This document shows positions 1-13,235 of a stretch of 64,000 nt of DNA, in pieces. This DNA comes from Lutjanus erythropterus. Its lineage: Eukaryota > Chordata > Actinopteri > Lutjaniformes > Lutjanidae. The stretch's first letter is position 1, and each line of letters opens with the position of its first letter. Under the pieces are notes generated by a model. That model saw only the letters and a program-made list of their open reading frames with translations. It made no database searches and was not told where the DNA came from. Position numbers and translations under genes: made by a program. The stretch covers positions 17,413,221-17,477,220 of the forward strand of contig CM034607.1 of NCBI GenBank assembly GCA_020091685.1, in the 5' to 3' direction.

Positions 1-144
1 TTTGAGTTTGAAAACATGTCATGTCTAATTATAGCTTGTGAATTTTGGTGTAGTTAGCTTTGCGCTTCAAGTTCTTTCTGCCAGCACTGATTTTTTTTTT
101 TTTTTTTTTAAATTTTGGATCTGCCTCTGTCCATGTCTCTGCAG

Positions 145-345
145 TACTGCGTGTGGACAGATGGTCTCAACGCCCTCCTGGGTAAGGAGATGACCAGCGA
201 TTACACCAAATCTGACATGGACACCCTCCTCTCCATGGAGATGAAGCTCCGCCTCTTGGATCTAGAGAACATCCAGATTCCTGAGGCCCCGCCCCCGATT
301 CCCAAAGAACCTAGCAACTATGACTTTGTTTACGACTGTAACTAG
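145..345 (+). CDS. elmo1: elmo1 last coding exon (3' end of gene)
   Basis: Terminal exon of an ELMO-family engulfment and cell motility protein, which pairs with DOCK proteins to activate Rac in migration and phagocytosis. A pyrimidine-rich tract ending in GCAG precedes the exon at 144. The exon opens in phase 0 and encodes 66 residues before TAG at 343-345. It covers the end of the PH-domain helix ([11 protein letters not shown]) and the proline-rich tail ([11 protein letters not shown]), which in the family contacts the DOCK SH3 domain. The tail ends in YDFVYDCN; from memory this is the ELMO1 ending, while ELMO2 ends differently, so elmo1 is preferred. All earlier exons lie to the left of the window. 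Confidence 0.88.
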   Translation, partial: YCVWTDGLNALLGKEMTSDYTKSDMDTLLSMEMKLRLLDLENIQIPEAPPPIPKEPSNYDFVYDCN

Positions 346-1650
346 ACAAACAACCCCTAGGAGCCCCTGAACCCAAACCCCACCCAGCACCTACTGTACT
401 CACTGGACCAATCCCCTTTTTTTCTTACAAACTGGAAGAAAAAACAAATAAAACCGTCTAATATAAAAAAAAAAAAGAACTGTGATTGAAAGAAAAAAGG
501 ATTTATTGAACTGTTTTCCTCTTGCTTCTTGCTTTATAAGAGAGAAAATAGTGCATATTAATCGGCTCGCTGCACTTGAGGGACTCGGGGTCGATGCAGG
601 TTGCCATGGAGAAGAGAAACCAGGAAGTATTTGTTTGGCCTGTGGTTGGTCGTCCTGCGTCTTCTTCCTCACTCCTCCTATGTCTGATGTTTTTGAAACA
701 TTCACTTCTTCTTCTGCTCGGCCGAGGTGCCCACTGTCATTTTGCTTGAAGGTTGTTGTAGAAAAATGCTTAGAAGTTCTATTTGATTCAGCTTCCTTGT
801 CGTCCTGGTTTTTTTTTAATGTTTACTTTATTATTTTTCCTCAGGGCTTTTGTGGGGGGGAGGGATAATGGTTGTGTAGTCCAGGAACAGGGAGGGGCGG
901 GGTTTTGTCGTCAGCTTTCCAGCAGTATTCCCTGTCACATTCTCACTTACAGTATTTGTGGCAGCTAAATGTTTCCCAAGAGGCTGAAAAAGAAGGTCGA
1001 AGTACATCTTAAGACAAAAACTTAATGAAAATGGTCTCTTATATCCGTTCTGTCCTGCTACACATATACTGAAGACTGTTAGAATAAGTCGATCCTCAAA
1101 ATCAAGGCCCTCAAAGCCTTTCTTTTAAATATCCTGATGTTAATGTTACTATCCCACCGCTGCTTATATTGCATATTGTACACATCTACACAGTGGCTTC
1201 GCCAGAATCAACCGTTAAAGCACCATCATTTTGAAACACACGTGCAAACACACACTCGTCTCTCCCTCATTTAAGTCTCTCTCATTGTAATGACTGCTGT
1301 ACACGACATTCCTAAGCAATATTTGAGCTTTTTTTCTGTTTATCATTTGTAAGATGGTCATAATTTAGTGATTTTAAAATTGTGAAACTGCCAAGTAGTT
1401 GGTATTACAAAGAGGATGTTAGTGTTTTGGTCAAGGGAAGTAAGTTGTCTTTTTTTGTGTGTGTGTTCAGGACTATATGGCCACAAAATTGAAAGTTTAT
1501 GTATTTTTTTAATTTAAAAACAAATCATGGTTGTTATCTCTGGTATGATTTATATATTTTCCCCCTTACTATTTAATACCTTCAGATGTTTTTTTCTTTA
1601 GGATTTTTCAAAGCCCCTCAAAACTGCTGTTTACATTAAAGATTTAAGAA
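346..1650 (+). other. elmo1: elmo1 3' UTR, proximal part
   Basis: No further coding sequence follows the elmo1 stop. A canonical AATAAA lies about 100 bases after the stop, followed by an A-rich run. A second possible signal (ATTAAA near 1636) would give a long-UTR isoform. The right limit is a guess, because recognisable dispersed repeat begins at about 1700. Confidence 0.45.
447..452 (+). terminator. elmo1: Poly(A) signal of elmo1
   Basis: AATAAA about 100 bases downstream of the elmo1 stop, followed some 15 bases later by an A-rich stretch. Position and sequence fit a proximal polyadenylation signal. Confidence 0.5.
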
Positions 1651-1704
1651 CCGTAACTGCTTTTTCCTCCTGCTCTTCTCTTCATTCATGAACCACATGC
1701 ACTT

Positions 1705-2100
1705 CAACGGTCATTTATTTGTTTATTTATTTATGATTTATTTAGCAGGGATAGTGCGCGATACATCTATTGTACCAGATATAACTAAAAGCTAATTTTC
1801 ATCTGTAGTCCTTTGGCAGAGGCCACCAGTGATGCACAGAGATAAAAGATCTGTTACAGTAAAATAAAACCTTACATTTTGCGAAACAGCAGACAACAAA
1901 AAAAATTAAATATTAAAAAACAAAACAACCACACTGACATAAAAAAACAGAAGAACAATTTAAAAAAAAATTCCCACACACACTCTCTGCAATCCCAACA
2001 CCCCATATATTGGTCCTTGAATAAGAGCAAACAGTTCAGTACAGAACTATAGCACCAGTGCACATCTGCAGTATCTTTGTTTAGCTGTTCCAGGTGTTAT
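1705..2100. repeat. Dispersed repeat (LINE/SINE tail-like)
   Basis: TTTATTTAGCAGGGATAGTG followed by a segment ending near TGTTCCAGGTGTTA resembles a dispersed teleost repeat known to me from many fish genomes. It is diverged and has no open frame. The class is uncertain; identification is from memory. Confidence 0.45.
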
Positions 2101-4402
2101 TGAAAATCATTACTAATCTAAAATAAAAGCTAGATGTTAAAAGCACCTATGACATTGAAACAAATTAGTCTACAGTGAATATAGACTGCACTGAAATGAT
2201 CTGGTCGGCCGCCAACAACAACCACAGTAAACTAAGTCTACAAAATGTACATGAAAAATTTAAATATTTGTTGAAAATGATTTTGTTCCAAACATTAGAA
2301 TACAGATTCAGTTTTCAGATAATAATTAGAACAATAATAGACTTATCAAAACAAACAAAACAAAAAACAAGTTCCTCTTATACTGTTATCACAAATGCAT
2401 TCAAAATAAAACTAAATAACTAATACTAAATAAAATGCCCAAAAAGTGGTGCACCATGAACGGTGTTCTATCAGCTATGATCTCCCCCTACCGACATGTT
2501 CACTCACACCAATCACATAACCATACTTCCTATCTCACATTCTCTCAGGTGAGGAAAAGGGAAGAATGAATAGGCCCTAAACATCTAACTACACAGCATG
2601 AATTTATCTTTTAATAACTGAAAAAATCTCTTCACTCATTCCTCTATTATATTTACTTTTGAATGTTTCATTCTACACAGCCATCAATCATCTTGAGGTA
2701 TATAATATACCTGGTCAGTGTTTCATTTGTTTATCATTTGAACTTTAAAAAAATATTCCCCTTTGTCTGATATCAGAGACTGTCAACTCATTACAATCAG
2801 TCAACCTGGTGGAGTGGGTGGATTCAAAGGTCTGGAGCCAAGCAATATCCCCCTACCAGATAAACCCGACTCAAAAAGAATTCTAAATAAAAACACATAT
2901 ATCTGCATTGTTACACTTCAAACCAATATCAGCCCCTGTGATATGCCAACAACTGCTCAGGAAGTCAGTAACTATCAGTATGTAGTCCAGGGGAACAAAA
3001 AGACTCCTGCAGCACTTACAGGTACATGCTGAATTTATTGGCTGGTCAGTGAGGGTGTTTCTAATCATCAGTGGTGGAATGTAAAAGTTACTTGAACTTG
3101 ATGTGATGTTTTGTTAGAAATACTAGTATTACTGAACAGTATATACAAATACAGAAAACTAATTCATGCAAAACATTTCATGACAAACATGTCCAGCTTC
3201 ACACGTTTGAGGATTTGAAGTTGTTTGAAGAAATTTTAATCACTTTAGTTAAAACTGTGATATTTTTCACCTGAAATTGATTACACTGGTTCACACAGAC
3301 ACTGTCACAAGGGCAGCAAACGTCTAATGTGACAGACTCCTCACTGACAGCAGCTGGTGTCGCACCGTCTTCCCTCTTCACACGCAGCCGTAGGCGCACT
3401 TGTTGCAGCTGGATGGGCAACATAAGGTACGCCTCTTCGTGCAGGTGGTGCTGGAGCACTTCTTTGATTCTTTGAGGGTCCATTTTTCAGTTCAGAAAAA
3501 TGAATGTGTCAGTCCTGTGATGAACTGGCGACCTGTCCAGGTTGTACCCTGCCCTTTTACTTTTAATGCTTCAAGTTATACTTTTAATTAAAAGCACAAT
3601 ATGCAACATTTTCCTTAAAAACAATATACAGTCAACAATCAGCTATCTTTCTTGTGCATTTACAAACAGCTCAGACAGATCTTACTGATTCTGTCGTTAA
3701 GTAAAGGTTATGAATGCTTCCTCACCCACTGCACATCACAGACACACCTCATGGTTGGGTGTTTGATGGTTGTTGTTCACAGTGTCACAGTTCCTCCTCC
3801 AGAGACTCCAGGTTCGTCTCCTCCTGTCCAGCTCACACAGCCTGCATGTGTCCTCTGAGCTGCTGCTGTCCAACCACAGTAACGGCAGCATAAAATGTGG
3901 CACTGGTCCCAACAGACCTGGACAAAAATTGCTGACATTTGATGACAATGCCTCAGTAGCCTGTGTTGTCATCGCCTTCAGAGCTGAAAAGAAACCCTGC
4001 TGTACATAAACACTCTCTTGAATCTCTCGTGTATCCAGGCCTTAAGCTCAAATGTCAACCTACATCTTACATCTGCACCTGCATCAAAGCTAAATGTCCT
4101 CCTGACAAATGTAGTTACATTAATAACATGTTAACATGCAAAAAGGTAATATTAGTTTTAATCCACAGAATTTGTCAACATCTCAATACCACTGTAAAGG
4201 AAGCAGAATTTGAATGCAGCTTATTTGCAGCTAAATAACTGCAAACACTGTCATTGTCCTTAAATATTTATATGTAAATATTGTACTCTAAAACAATCAG
4301 TCTTACACTTTTATGAATTTATCATTTATGACCCAGAATGAGTGGGGATCTACCTTTGCTTCTAAGCTGCATATTTTAGCTCACTTTGTCTTTGTCTTTG
4401 TC

Positions 4403-4404
<2 letters not shown>
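2101..4404. other. Intergenic stretch without recognised gene
   Basis: AT-rich sequence between elmo1 and pex1. The only coding-like patches are on the minus strand at about 3300-3483 (MDPQRIKEVLQHHLHEEAYL and following) and about 3740-3970. Neither has convincing splice sites or a recognised family. They may be relic exons. Confidence 0.4.

Positions 4405-4476
<72 letters not shown>
4405..4476. repeat. (TG)n microsatellite
   Basis: About 36 uninterrupted TG units. Short valine/cysteine open frames across it are artefacts of the repeat. Confidence 0.95.
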
Positions 4477-4477
<1 letters not shown>

Positions 4478-4796
4478 ATGTGTGGTGCATCCTTGGTTTT
4501 GGTGCCTGATTTTTCCCATTACATGCATGGCTGTGTCACAGGATATTTATTTTCCTGCACATAGGTCGTAGCAGTCCCTCACTCCTCCGTGTGTGACACC
4601 ATTTCCTGCTTGACGGCTCTATCTAGCAGCCAGCACAGGGACCTCCACTGCGCTCCGTCTTCAGGGGAAGATTGTTAACTCACCAATGGATACTGATGCC
4701 TCTGTGCTCATTAGAAATGTAAGTCTGAGCCTAACAGCATCTGTCTCACACTCTCTTGGGCAAAAAAGAAAACACTCTCTACTGCCTACCACCCAG

Positions 4797-4801
<5 letters not shown>

Positions 4802-4849
<48 letters not shown>
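4802..4849. repeat. (CA)n microsatellite
   Basis: About 24 CA units, 325 bases from the TG tract and in the opposite orientation. Confidence 0.95.
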
Positions 4850-4850
<1 letters not shown>

Positions 4851-5127
4851 CATGCAGATGTTTCAGCAGTCACACTTTAATGGCACCATTCCTGGGAGGG
4901 GGAGCTGTGGTGTGTTTTGTGCCTGTGAAGTGGTTTACTCACCAGAGCTGATGGCTCTGATGAAACTCTATTAGCCACTCGTTAGCAGGGATGGAGGAGG
5001 AGAACCGATGGAGAGGGACAAAAAAAAGTGGAGAACCTCAAGGGAGGTCAGACAGATGCAGAGCGTGGACCAAACAACCCAAACAACTTGCACTAAAAAA
5101 GAACCTGCAGTGAATATTAATTTCATT

Positions 5128-5770
5128 TTGGTACCACTTCACAATGAGACTATCGTTATGAATGATTTATGAATTGTTTATAATGAGGTTATTAGTTATG
5201 TTGTAGGGGTGCCCTGGTAGTTCAGTTGGTGGAGCGTACACCCCATGTACTGAAGCGATCAGTCCTCTGTGGCAGCCCTGCTTTGATTCCAACCTGTGGC
5301 CCTTTGCAGCATTTTGCTGCATCTCGTCCCCACACTCTCCAACCCCTTTCCTATTACAATCACAATCTTCCAAACTATATATTAAAAAATGTCATAAACA
5401 TTTTATAAATCATTAATCATCTCTGACAACACATTAGATGTGCAGTTATACCTGCCAGCTTCATCAGATATTTCTTATAACTGTTGTCAGTATATCTTAA
5501 TAGTCAGAATGTTTCATTTAGCATCAAATTAACAAATAACCAGATTCATGCAGGAAGACTTGTTTTCTTTAATATTTTCAGTATGCATGGTTAATGAGTT
5601 GTGAGCAATAATTGGATATTGTGACATAGTTAGCCACCATCACTGTATGAAAACTGTGTTATAACTTATTTATAATTGTTTATAAATGACTTTGGCATAA
5701 TTACTGGCATAATTAATACTTTAATTCTAAACTATTTATAAGAGTATGGTCTTACTGTAAAGCCCTGCCA
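5128..5770. mobile_element. Inverted-repeat MITE interrupted by a SINE
   Basis: The left end reads GGTACCACTTCACAATGAGA; the right end, reverse-complemented, reads GGCAGGGCTTTACAGTAAGA. This matches the widespread fish DNA-transposon end of the type GGTAACACTTTACAATAAGG. The interior is rich in TTTATAA palindromes. A tRNA-derived SINE lies inside. No transposase remains. Confidence 0.6.
5206..5362 (+). mobile_element. tRNA-derived SINE
   Basis: An A-box-like TGGTAGTTCAGTTGG and a B-box-like TTTGATTCCAACC are spaced as in a tRNA promoter. They are followed by a tRNA-unrelated body with the CCCTTTCCT-type tail seen in fish SINEs. It does not fold as a functional tRNA. Confidence 0.65.
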
Positions 5771-6399
5771 ACAAATTTTAACAAAACAGAAACATACAGT
5801 CTTAACAATGACCACCACAACAAACCAATAAAACAAGTTCAATCTCCTGCCCTCAACCAATTGAAACGTCACATCAGAGCATCATCCTATTTTACTGTAC
5901 ATCCTGAAGGTTCAGATAACCAATTTAAGAACTGGGACTTCATGTACTCATATTGCCAGAGGGTATGTGGATTTCCAAGGTTTCAAAAGTGTCTAATATA
6001 TAATTAGTGAAAATTTTGAATAAATATTAATTTGGTCAAATTAGAAATTACAGTGTCAACCACATAAGTCAGTCAATCTGGAGGTGGGTAGGCACTTAAC
6101 TTTTGGTTTGGCAAAATCGGCATGATAGCCTTCAACATAATGTAATTCAAGTGGTCTGAGAGAAAACCAGACTACTGCATGTCAAATAACAAGTGTAGAA
6201 GAGCAAAGAAGTGCAAATATGTGACAAAAGGAAGAGTCTCAGTTATCATGACAACATAATGCCAAAGACAGAGAAAGTGACTGAAGTAACAGGATACATG
6301 TCTAACAAAAGAAAAATCAAAATGTTTATCAAAACCTCAGTGAAAGGTATTGCTATTATTTTGCCCACTTCCTGTAAACCTTGCTTGTATTGAGATATT

Positions 6400-6865
6400 G
6401 ATCCAGATCAATCACATATATAAAGATGGACAACATAACAGCTCCCCATAAGTGAAGCTAGATATCTTCATCGCCCCCTGGTGGCTGGCTGTAGTATAGG
6501 GCATAAACCCCGCCCCCTCTATGTTAGCCTATAGGACATCAAGGTACACGTAAAATATTTTTTTTCTCTGACATGGTTTCTGTCGTTTTAGCATGACACA
6601 CTGGTGTTTGTTCAAGTGTTAATTTTTCTGATCAGTTTGGATTTAATTAGTTATTTGATACCATAAAAAGCAGGTTTCACATAACAATTGACAGCTGAGC
6701 TCGGCTCCTCCATACGGCAGCTTTAACCCTGATTAGCACTGGACACACTCTGGCCAGTACAAGATGGCAGTGCTTGTATCTGGGATATTTTGGCTTCAGT
6801 TTTGTACAGATGGAGGAAGTGTAGACGTGTCGTCCATCTTTATTTCTGTCAATGAAACCCACATA
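6400..6865. mobile_element. Inverted-repeat MITE
   Basis: The left part has TATAAAGATGGACAACATAA and the CGCCCCCTGGTGGCTGGCTG block. The right part contains the complementary arm, with GACGTGTCGTCCATCTTTAT read on the plus strand. The paired arms around AAGATGGAC are characteristic of a common teleost MITE. Ends are approximate. Confidence 0.55.
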
Positions 6866-7483
6866 TTTTTTGACACACGCTCAAACCCAGATTTAACCTC
6901 TGCCACTCACTACTACATCTCTGTGGGAGTCTTATAGCTATGAATCAATATCACTTATCACTATATTGGTTGTGTGTGTTTGTTTGTGTTTGTGTGTAGC
7001 AATGTAGCTATTTTTATGTACTCACCATATCTTGATTCCCTGAGGTGCTCGTTGCCATCATGTGTTTGTGTGTTTCCATGTACACTGACTCGCCTGTGAG
7101 AGCCAGGAGAGAAAAAGACTTGGCTGGCCTCATTACAAGTTTCTCAGAGACTTCACGCAGAGTGTGTGACAGCAGCCGGAGGGGCTGCAGCCAGCAGGGC
7201 GCTGCTCCTCTCCTCGTCCAGCAGGACACACTAATCAAATCAGATTAAGGCTGGAACTGATTATATGGGCACGCGTTCTTCCAGAGCCGTCTCTCAGACG
7301 AGTTGGCATGGCATCCAGACTGGTCCGCCTTCTGCCCTCGTTAGTGTTTGTAGGGTCATTTCAGCCAAACACAAACAAAAACCTCTTTCTACCAAGACAA
7401 CAGACCCATTCTGTGTGATAAGTGATTTCCGAATATGTTTTTTAATATGCAGTTTTAGTTTTAAGACATTGCACTTGTACACA

Positions 7484-7620
7484 GGGGTGGAAATAACTAA
7501 TTACAAATACTCAAATTACAGTAATTAAGTATTTTTTTGGGGGTACTTTTGCGGTACTACTTCACAAGGTAATCTACTAGTTACTTCCAAAATCATAGCT
7601 GAGTACTGACTACAGTTTGA
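7484..7620. repeat. Dispersed repeat fragment
   Basis: GGGGTGGAAATAACTAATTA, then TACTAGTTACTT further on, resembles the fish repeat whose consensus contains GTGGAAAGTAACTAAGTACA. Related fragments occur at about 34140-34220, 35480-35640 and 39999-40250. Confidence 0.45.
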
Positions 7621-9300
7621 ATTAATATCCAGACCTTTCATCTGCATGTTTGTAGCCATTCAGATGATCTGATCACAAAGGAGCCAATGAAAACAAAGAC
7701 ATACAACTGAAAAACAAAACAAAGTGGTGCAGCAGCAAACATTTGGAGTAAGGTTGTTAATGACTCATTAATTGATCAATTGCCATTGAGAATTTAACCA
7801 GTTAGAAATGTATTCGTCGATATTTAATCAGGAGACATGGCAGTAATTGCGCCTCTTTTGATATTGTTTTGTCTGGCAGAGCCATGTGTTGAAGAAGGAA
7901 ACTTGAGCTGTGTGAAGAAGTGACGAAAAGTTATGGAAAAAATTCAAAAGTGCTGTATTAAAGAGTGCTTCATCGCTAAAACGTATTTATGTGAAATTTG
8001 TTAGTCACATTTTATCAACTTTGACCACAAGAAGTGTTAATTTCAGATGGGAAGCTACTGTTAATATGAACATAATTAAGGATTTACTAACCTGAATAAA
8101 GCTTTGTTCTCATTTTAGATCTGGTAGCTGCAAAAAGCATACTGTTAATTAATGGATAATAAAGTGTTTTTTACTTTAACAGAGAAAAATATTTAGTAAA
8201 TGTTTAACAATGAGATGATATGCTATTTTCGTTATTTTGCCGTAATTCCATCCACTTCAATATTAGGATATTAGCAGATATCTCAAAATCTCTGCAAATA
8301 AAACCAAATTTCTAAATCAGAAAGTTTTTGTGATTTGAGTGGACTAATCCTAACTTTTCTCAAAGTTGGACCAGATCTGTGCGTCATCAAAGTGTCTTCA
8401 AAGTAGAGACGGATTAAAGGTGAAGCCAATACAAACAAAGAAACTATACTTGCTATTTCTAGCCGTTTGTTATTGAATGTGATGCCATAGTTCAGTGGTT
8501 CCCTAAGGGTGTTATTGACAAAATGTCATCTTACTCGAGTAAATCACAAACGTAATGGTGCCAACAGAGCAGCTTTAGGGGCACAGAGGAAAAAAATGTG
8601 TGAGACCTATTCTAAGTTTTCCTGCTCATCATTTGTATTGACTTGTTTTCTCAGCTTGTTGTCTCAGCTTGTTCTCTCTGAGTCTCTCATTACTGGAGAC
8701 ATTTGTCCAATGCGGAGCCATCAGAGGCTGCAGATAGGAGCTCTGCTACACTGATGTTATTGATTACTGGAGGGACAGATCCATATCCCTTGTACATTAT
8801 TATTCACCTGACCCGAGAGCAGACTGAACGATGCAGGGTGCAGCAGTTTCTAATGTGACAGACACCTCCAGGTGCTGAGTCTGGATAGTGCAGAGAGTTA
8901 TTGATTAATAACTCAAATTTAATCCCAATAGATAACAGATACATAAATGTTTAACCTCAGGAAAAGCCCCGAAAAAGTAGAAACTGGTGTTGTTTTGTCC
9001 GGCGTGAGGTGGGTGGGACTCAGTTGGAAAAAGATGATGTCACAAATGTCTGAGCGCCAATCAGAGTTTACTAACATTTGAAACAAAACCTGATAACAGT
9101 TGAGGGATTGTCTCCTCTGGTCCCAGGCCACTGCCTATCGAGTTTGATCAAACCCACACAGTCTTGATAAAGTAGAGCTGAGTTTTTATTTTACTGTTTT
9201 TATTAGTGCTGTTTAGTGTTATGAATACCAAGGGAGGTTTTCAAACTTGGACTTATTTATTATATATGTTAATATTCATATATCCATGAATATTAATTAA
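7621..9300. other. Intergenic stretch, nothing recognised
   Basis: AT-rich unique-looking sequence with only short open frames, no family match and no convincing splice pattern. Confidence 0.4.
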
Positions 9301-9309
9301 GAAATATTT

Positions 9310-9820
9310 AAAGCAGCCATAGATATCTTTTAGATAACAAAGTATCAAAAGACCAGGATCGCTCACAGTGATAAAATAAAATAAAATTACTACCCAAATC
9401 TGCAGCTCCCCTCAGATTTACAGGGCTTAATGGAGTTTCAGCTCATTGTTTAGCTGTCCGTCTCACAACTTTACTCTTTTGGTTCACTCTGACGGCTCCC
9501 CATCGTTTTCAGGCACAGCGGGCAGGTGTTTTCCCAGAAAATGCTCTAAAAACCCACTGTACACTACCTGCTCAGCACCAAACGGCAGACAAACACAGTT
9601 AGCAACTAGCTGGTGAACATAGAGGAGCATTTAATGGCTAAAGAGCTTCATATTTCCTGTATGAGTTGGTGGAGACCAAAAACAAAGCTAAAGGAGAGTG
9701 AATATCAGCAGGTGACCACAAACAAATGAATGATAATGTTGCTCTGTAAGCGCTGGATGAGTAAATAAGCAACTGTTTTCTAGCAAGTTAAACTGAAAAT
9801 GTGTTTATATGTCAATGTTA
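9310..9820. repeat. Dispersed repeat, family also at sytl1 intron
   Basis: Contains CAACTAGCTGGTGAACATAG and GAGTTGGTGGAGACCAAAAA. The same family occurs in the opposite orientation at about 47865-47965, exactly at the left edge of the duplicated sytl1 block. Non-coding and diverged. Confidence 0.5.
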
Positions 9821-9823
9821 AGT

Positions 9824-9960
9824 GCCTTGATAGCTGAATGGTGACAGCACATAATGGCTGCATGGTCAAAACTATCGCCAGTACAATTCCAACTTTGCAA
9901 CCTTATTTCATATCCCTCCCTACCCCTTGTTTCGTGACTGCTTCTGAACCGTCTCTATCC
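9824..9960 (+). mobile_element. tRNA-derived SINE (degenerate)
   Basis: CCTTGATAGCTGAATGGTGA acts as an A-box-type head and CAGTACAATTCCAAC as a B-box-like segment. A pyrimidine-rich tail follows (TATCCCTCCCTACCCC). Confidence 0.5.
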
Positions 9961-12530
9961 AGTAAATGCAAAGATCTTAAAAATCTTAAAAAACAAAACT
10001 GCCAGAAAATCAGTTATTGCAGGTTTAAGATTTGAAACCAAGTTTTCAGGAACTTCAAGGGAGCGTAGTGTAACATGTGGCTTAATTTTTCTGGAATTCA
10101 TCTTGAATACTTCTGTTGTGGTGTAAAATAATTACAAAGAAACTTAATGTTAGCTGATGATCCAGGTTTTGTTCACCTCCAGTCTTTTAATTTCTCACCT
10201 TGTTGCAGTGATGTTGAAGCAAGTCAAGTCTGTTGGGTTTTTTCACCAACAAAGGCAATGAAACAGATTTTCAGCCTGCTCTCTTTATATTTTAAGGGTA
10301 TATTTTATATTCTAATGATAATTTGGTGAGTAAACTAGGTGATTCACACCAAAAAAGGTGTCGTGCCTGTGTAACTGCATGTTACCAGCTTAAACCTAGA
10401 GTCGGTATGTAGATTTTCTCTGTGAATGTGAGCAGTGGCTGTGACTGCTCCTCCAGCTGCAGCACCTGGGGCCCTGGGCCAGGATTAGTAGGGCGAAATG
10501 ATTGCATTAACCCAGACAAAGATCATCCCTACAGAGTGGGGAACTGTGATTTAGATAAACGGATACAACTCTGGAATTGATTTCCATGTCCACCTCAACA
10601 GCTGCTTAATCTCACCTATCTCAGTGGTGAATCTGGAAGTCTTATCTCCTTCACTGGCGTTAGCGTGGTGATTGATTGAAGAGGCCGCTGCAGTCAGTCA
10701 GTGTTTACAAGAGTTATACAAGCACACGAGGACTAATGCATTTCTAATAGGCTGCAAGAGGAGCAATCTGCCAAGATGCATTCACTCTGTATGACTGAAA
10801 AATGGTTGTAGTTTAGAGGCGATCAAGTTTATTTGTATCACCAAGTGCCACACAGACTCAAGCTCTAAGGAGACAGAAGTTCATACTATCCCTGAAAACA
10901 GCAGTCGAGAAAAGAAACTCACCACAAAGTCAATTTCGAAGCTGTTCTGGAGCTTTCAGTCATATCACTGGATTTATAGATTGTCAAAATTTCCTTTTTT
11001 TCCCAAGCACTTTTGGATTTCTCTTCCATTCTGCGCTGTAAAGTTTCTTGACCTTTGAAACCAATCTCCCTTAGAAATATGTAATATTTATGATGTTTAA
11101 TAAGTCACTCCTTCTTGCCAAAGTTTGAATAAGATGTTTTTAAAAAAGTACATATGAAAAACTGTCAACTGGGGAAAATCTTTATCCAGAACTTATATTT
11201 GGCTTCTAATTATTCTAAAGAACAATGGTGCCTGTAGCCTGTTTCTCTAATGCCTTACTTTTTTGCGTCTTTGTCATATTCCTGCACACCAGGAAACTTA
11301 CCTGTCAAGAAGAAACAAAACCTAACAGAGCTAAAATGGTCCCACAGTCACCTGTCATCTCTGCCTCTCACTCATTTTTCTTTAAAACATATTAGTCAAA
11401 CCCCAGCATGGCATTTTCCTTTTTTTTTTTTTTGATGTCCTCTTTATGTCACTAAACCACACTCATCTCTCCTCTTTTTCCCACTTTAACACCCATACAC
11501 ACAGAAAAAACCTTTGTTCTATTTTGGAGAAAAGTATTCTCAGCAAGTGAACATGTCATACACAAGTCTTTTGTTCTCCTCTGCATCGCTCAGGATCTAA
11601 TTCTGGTGAAGGTTGACACTTCTTGATGTTGTCAAATGGACGGGTGCTTTGTTGTAAACCGGAGCCCATGAATCACTCGGTGTGGCTTTGAAGAGCAAGA
11701 GCACCTCTGAGGACAGGGAGGTTATGAAGAAGAGACTTTGTAATGTAGCAACAAATGAGCTGAACTTTACCTCGGGTGTCTGTTTTTGGGCCGCGAGGTT
11801 TGCTCCTCTAATTGCTCGCTGAGTTTTTCGAAAGTCACCATATGTTCAGGGGTGTCAGGCTTTGATGAAGAAGTCATGTGGGGGGGAAATGAAAGATGGA
11901 TGGTGATGTGCTGAGGACCACAGGGGATAGCTATCTGGTGCATCAATAAATCTTTGAGATTTCCCCACCGCCAGCCCCACCCAAGGCTGCACCGAATGAA
12001 ACAACATGCCTGATGGTCGGAGAGACTGTCCTCCAACCAGGTGACTTGAAGAGTTCAAGACCAAGTGAGTGTTATCAATCATCTTCTTTTCTGAAGAAAT
12101 ACCTCGGCTGACCGTTCTGTCTGACTTCCTAGAGGACGGCAAGCAGAGAGTTTCAGGAGCATATCTAAGTTCCCAGGATAATCTGTTCTCTGCTGAAGTC
12201 AGTCTCACACTTCACTCAATAGAGACTGAGGACAATCTCCAAGCTTTTATTTCCACAACTGTGTGGAAACAATTAAGAGACTTAAGAAAACATGCTCCGC
12301 AGAACAAATTTTAAGTCTTTAGGGTGGCCCTTCTTATTGGGGTGGTGACATGGCCTGATGTGTCTACAAATGAGGGGAATGGTGTCACGTGAAAAAATAT
12401 AAGGGGCAAAGGTTTGTTGGCAGCCATTCTCACTGTCATTTTATTTTGCATTTAGAAATCCCCAAATAGCCAGTAAGATTGACAATTGTTTGGTTTAGCA
12501 AGACTAGTTCTATACTAACCGCTAACCCTA
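9961..12530. other. Intergenic stretch without recognised gene
   Basis: No exon chain found. About 10390-10760 is less AT-rich and more even in composition than its surroundings and could be a conserved non-coding element. The open frames at 11767-12310 do not match any family I know. Confidence 0.35.
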
Positions 12531-12974
12531 ACACGTAATGTCATATATAGCAATGGGGAACATCGGATCCTGGGAACATAGAACCCTCTGTCATGTTCCC
12601 ATTACTAGGATCATGTGGAGGAACTGCAATTTAGACACAGTTCTGGGGATGTTATTTTACCCCATTTTTGATTGGACGAGTACTCAGTTTATTTCAGCCA
12701 CCATTTTTAAAAATGTGCTGCCACAAATATGTTTGTTTTTTGTTCATTATGCTTCAATACATCGTAGGGTAGTTACAAAAGAAAGCATATCGCAGATGGA
12801 TGAACGACGAAGTTTCGGCTTTATTGAGCATTTATACTGCTATAAGGATGAAATACAGCTGGAATTGGAACAAAAATCATCGGACTAATTTGTTTTATCT
12901 TTGCAGATCTTTTGACCCCAGTGGAAAAGCAGACAACAACCTCGTATTTCTCTACACCAATACTACTTAGTCAT

Positions 12975-13235
12975 CCGTCCTGAAGTTAAGTACCTGGTTT
13001 TGCTCCATTTTTGTGTGTTTCAGTGAGAAAAGCCAGTGGTTACAAAGTTGTTTAACTCTGGAGTTATAAAGCTGGATTGAGTATTTAGGATTTCCTAACC
13101 TGAGATAAGATAGGATGAAGTAGGATAATAGGATCTGCTTCTGAAATACCAAATTTTCTTAAACTCTTTGTATTTTTAAGTCTTTAGATAGGAAGTTTCT
13201 GTAATACAGCCCCTGGGGAACATAGGACCCTGGAA
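12975..13235. repeat. Right half of a MITE also found in sytl1
   Basis: TTGAGTATTTAGGAT, CCTAACCTGAGA and the end ATACAGCCCC match the right half of the element at 49046-50041. The left arm is missing here, so this is a truncated copy. Confidence 0.6.

Noticed and set aside
5206-5362. Functional tRNA gene
   Set aside because: A- and B-box-like segments are present but the sequence cannot form the cloverleaf and continues as a SINE body.
11767-12314. Protein genes between elmo1 and pex1
   Set aside because: Short open frames on both strands without splice partners, family resemblance or conserved motifs.
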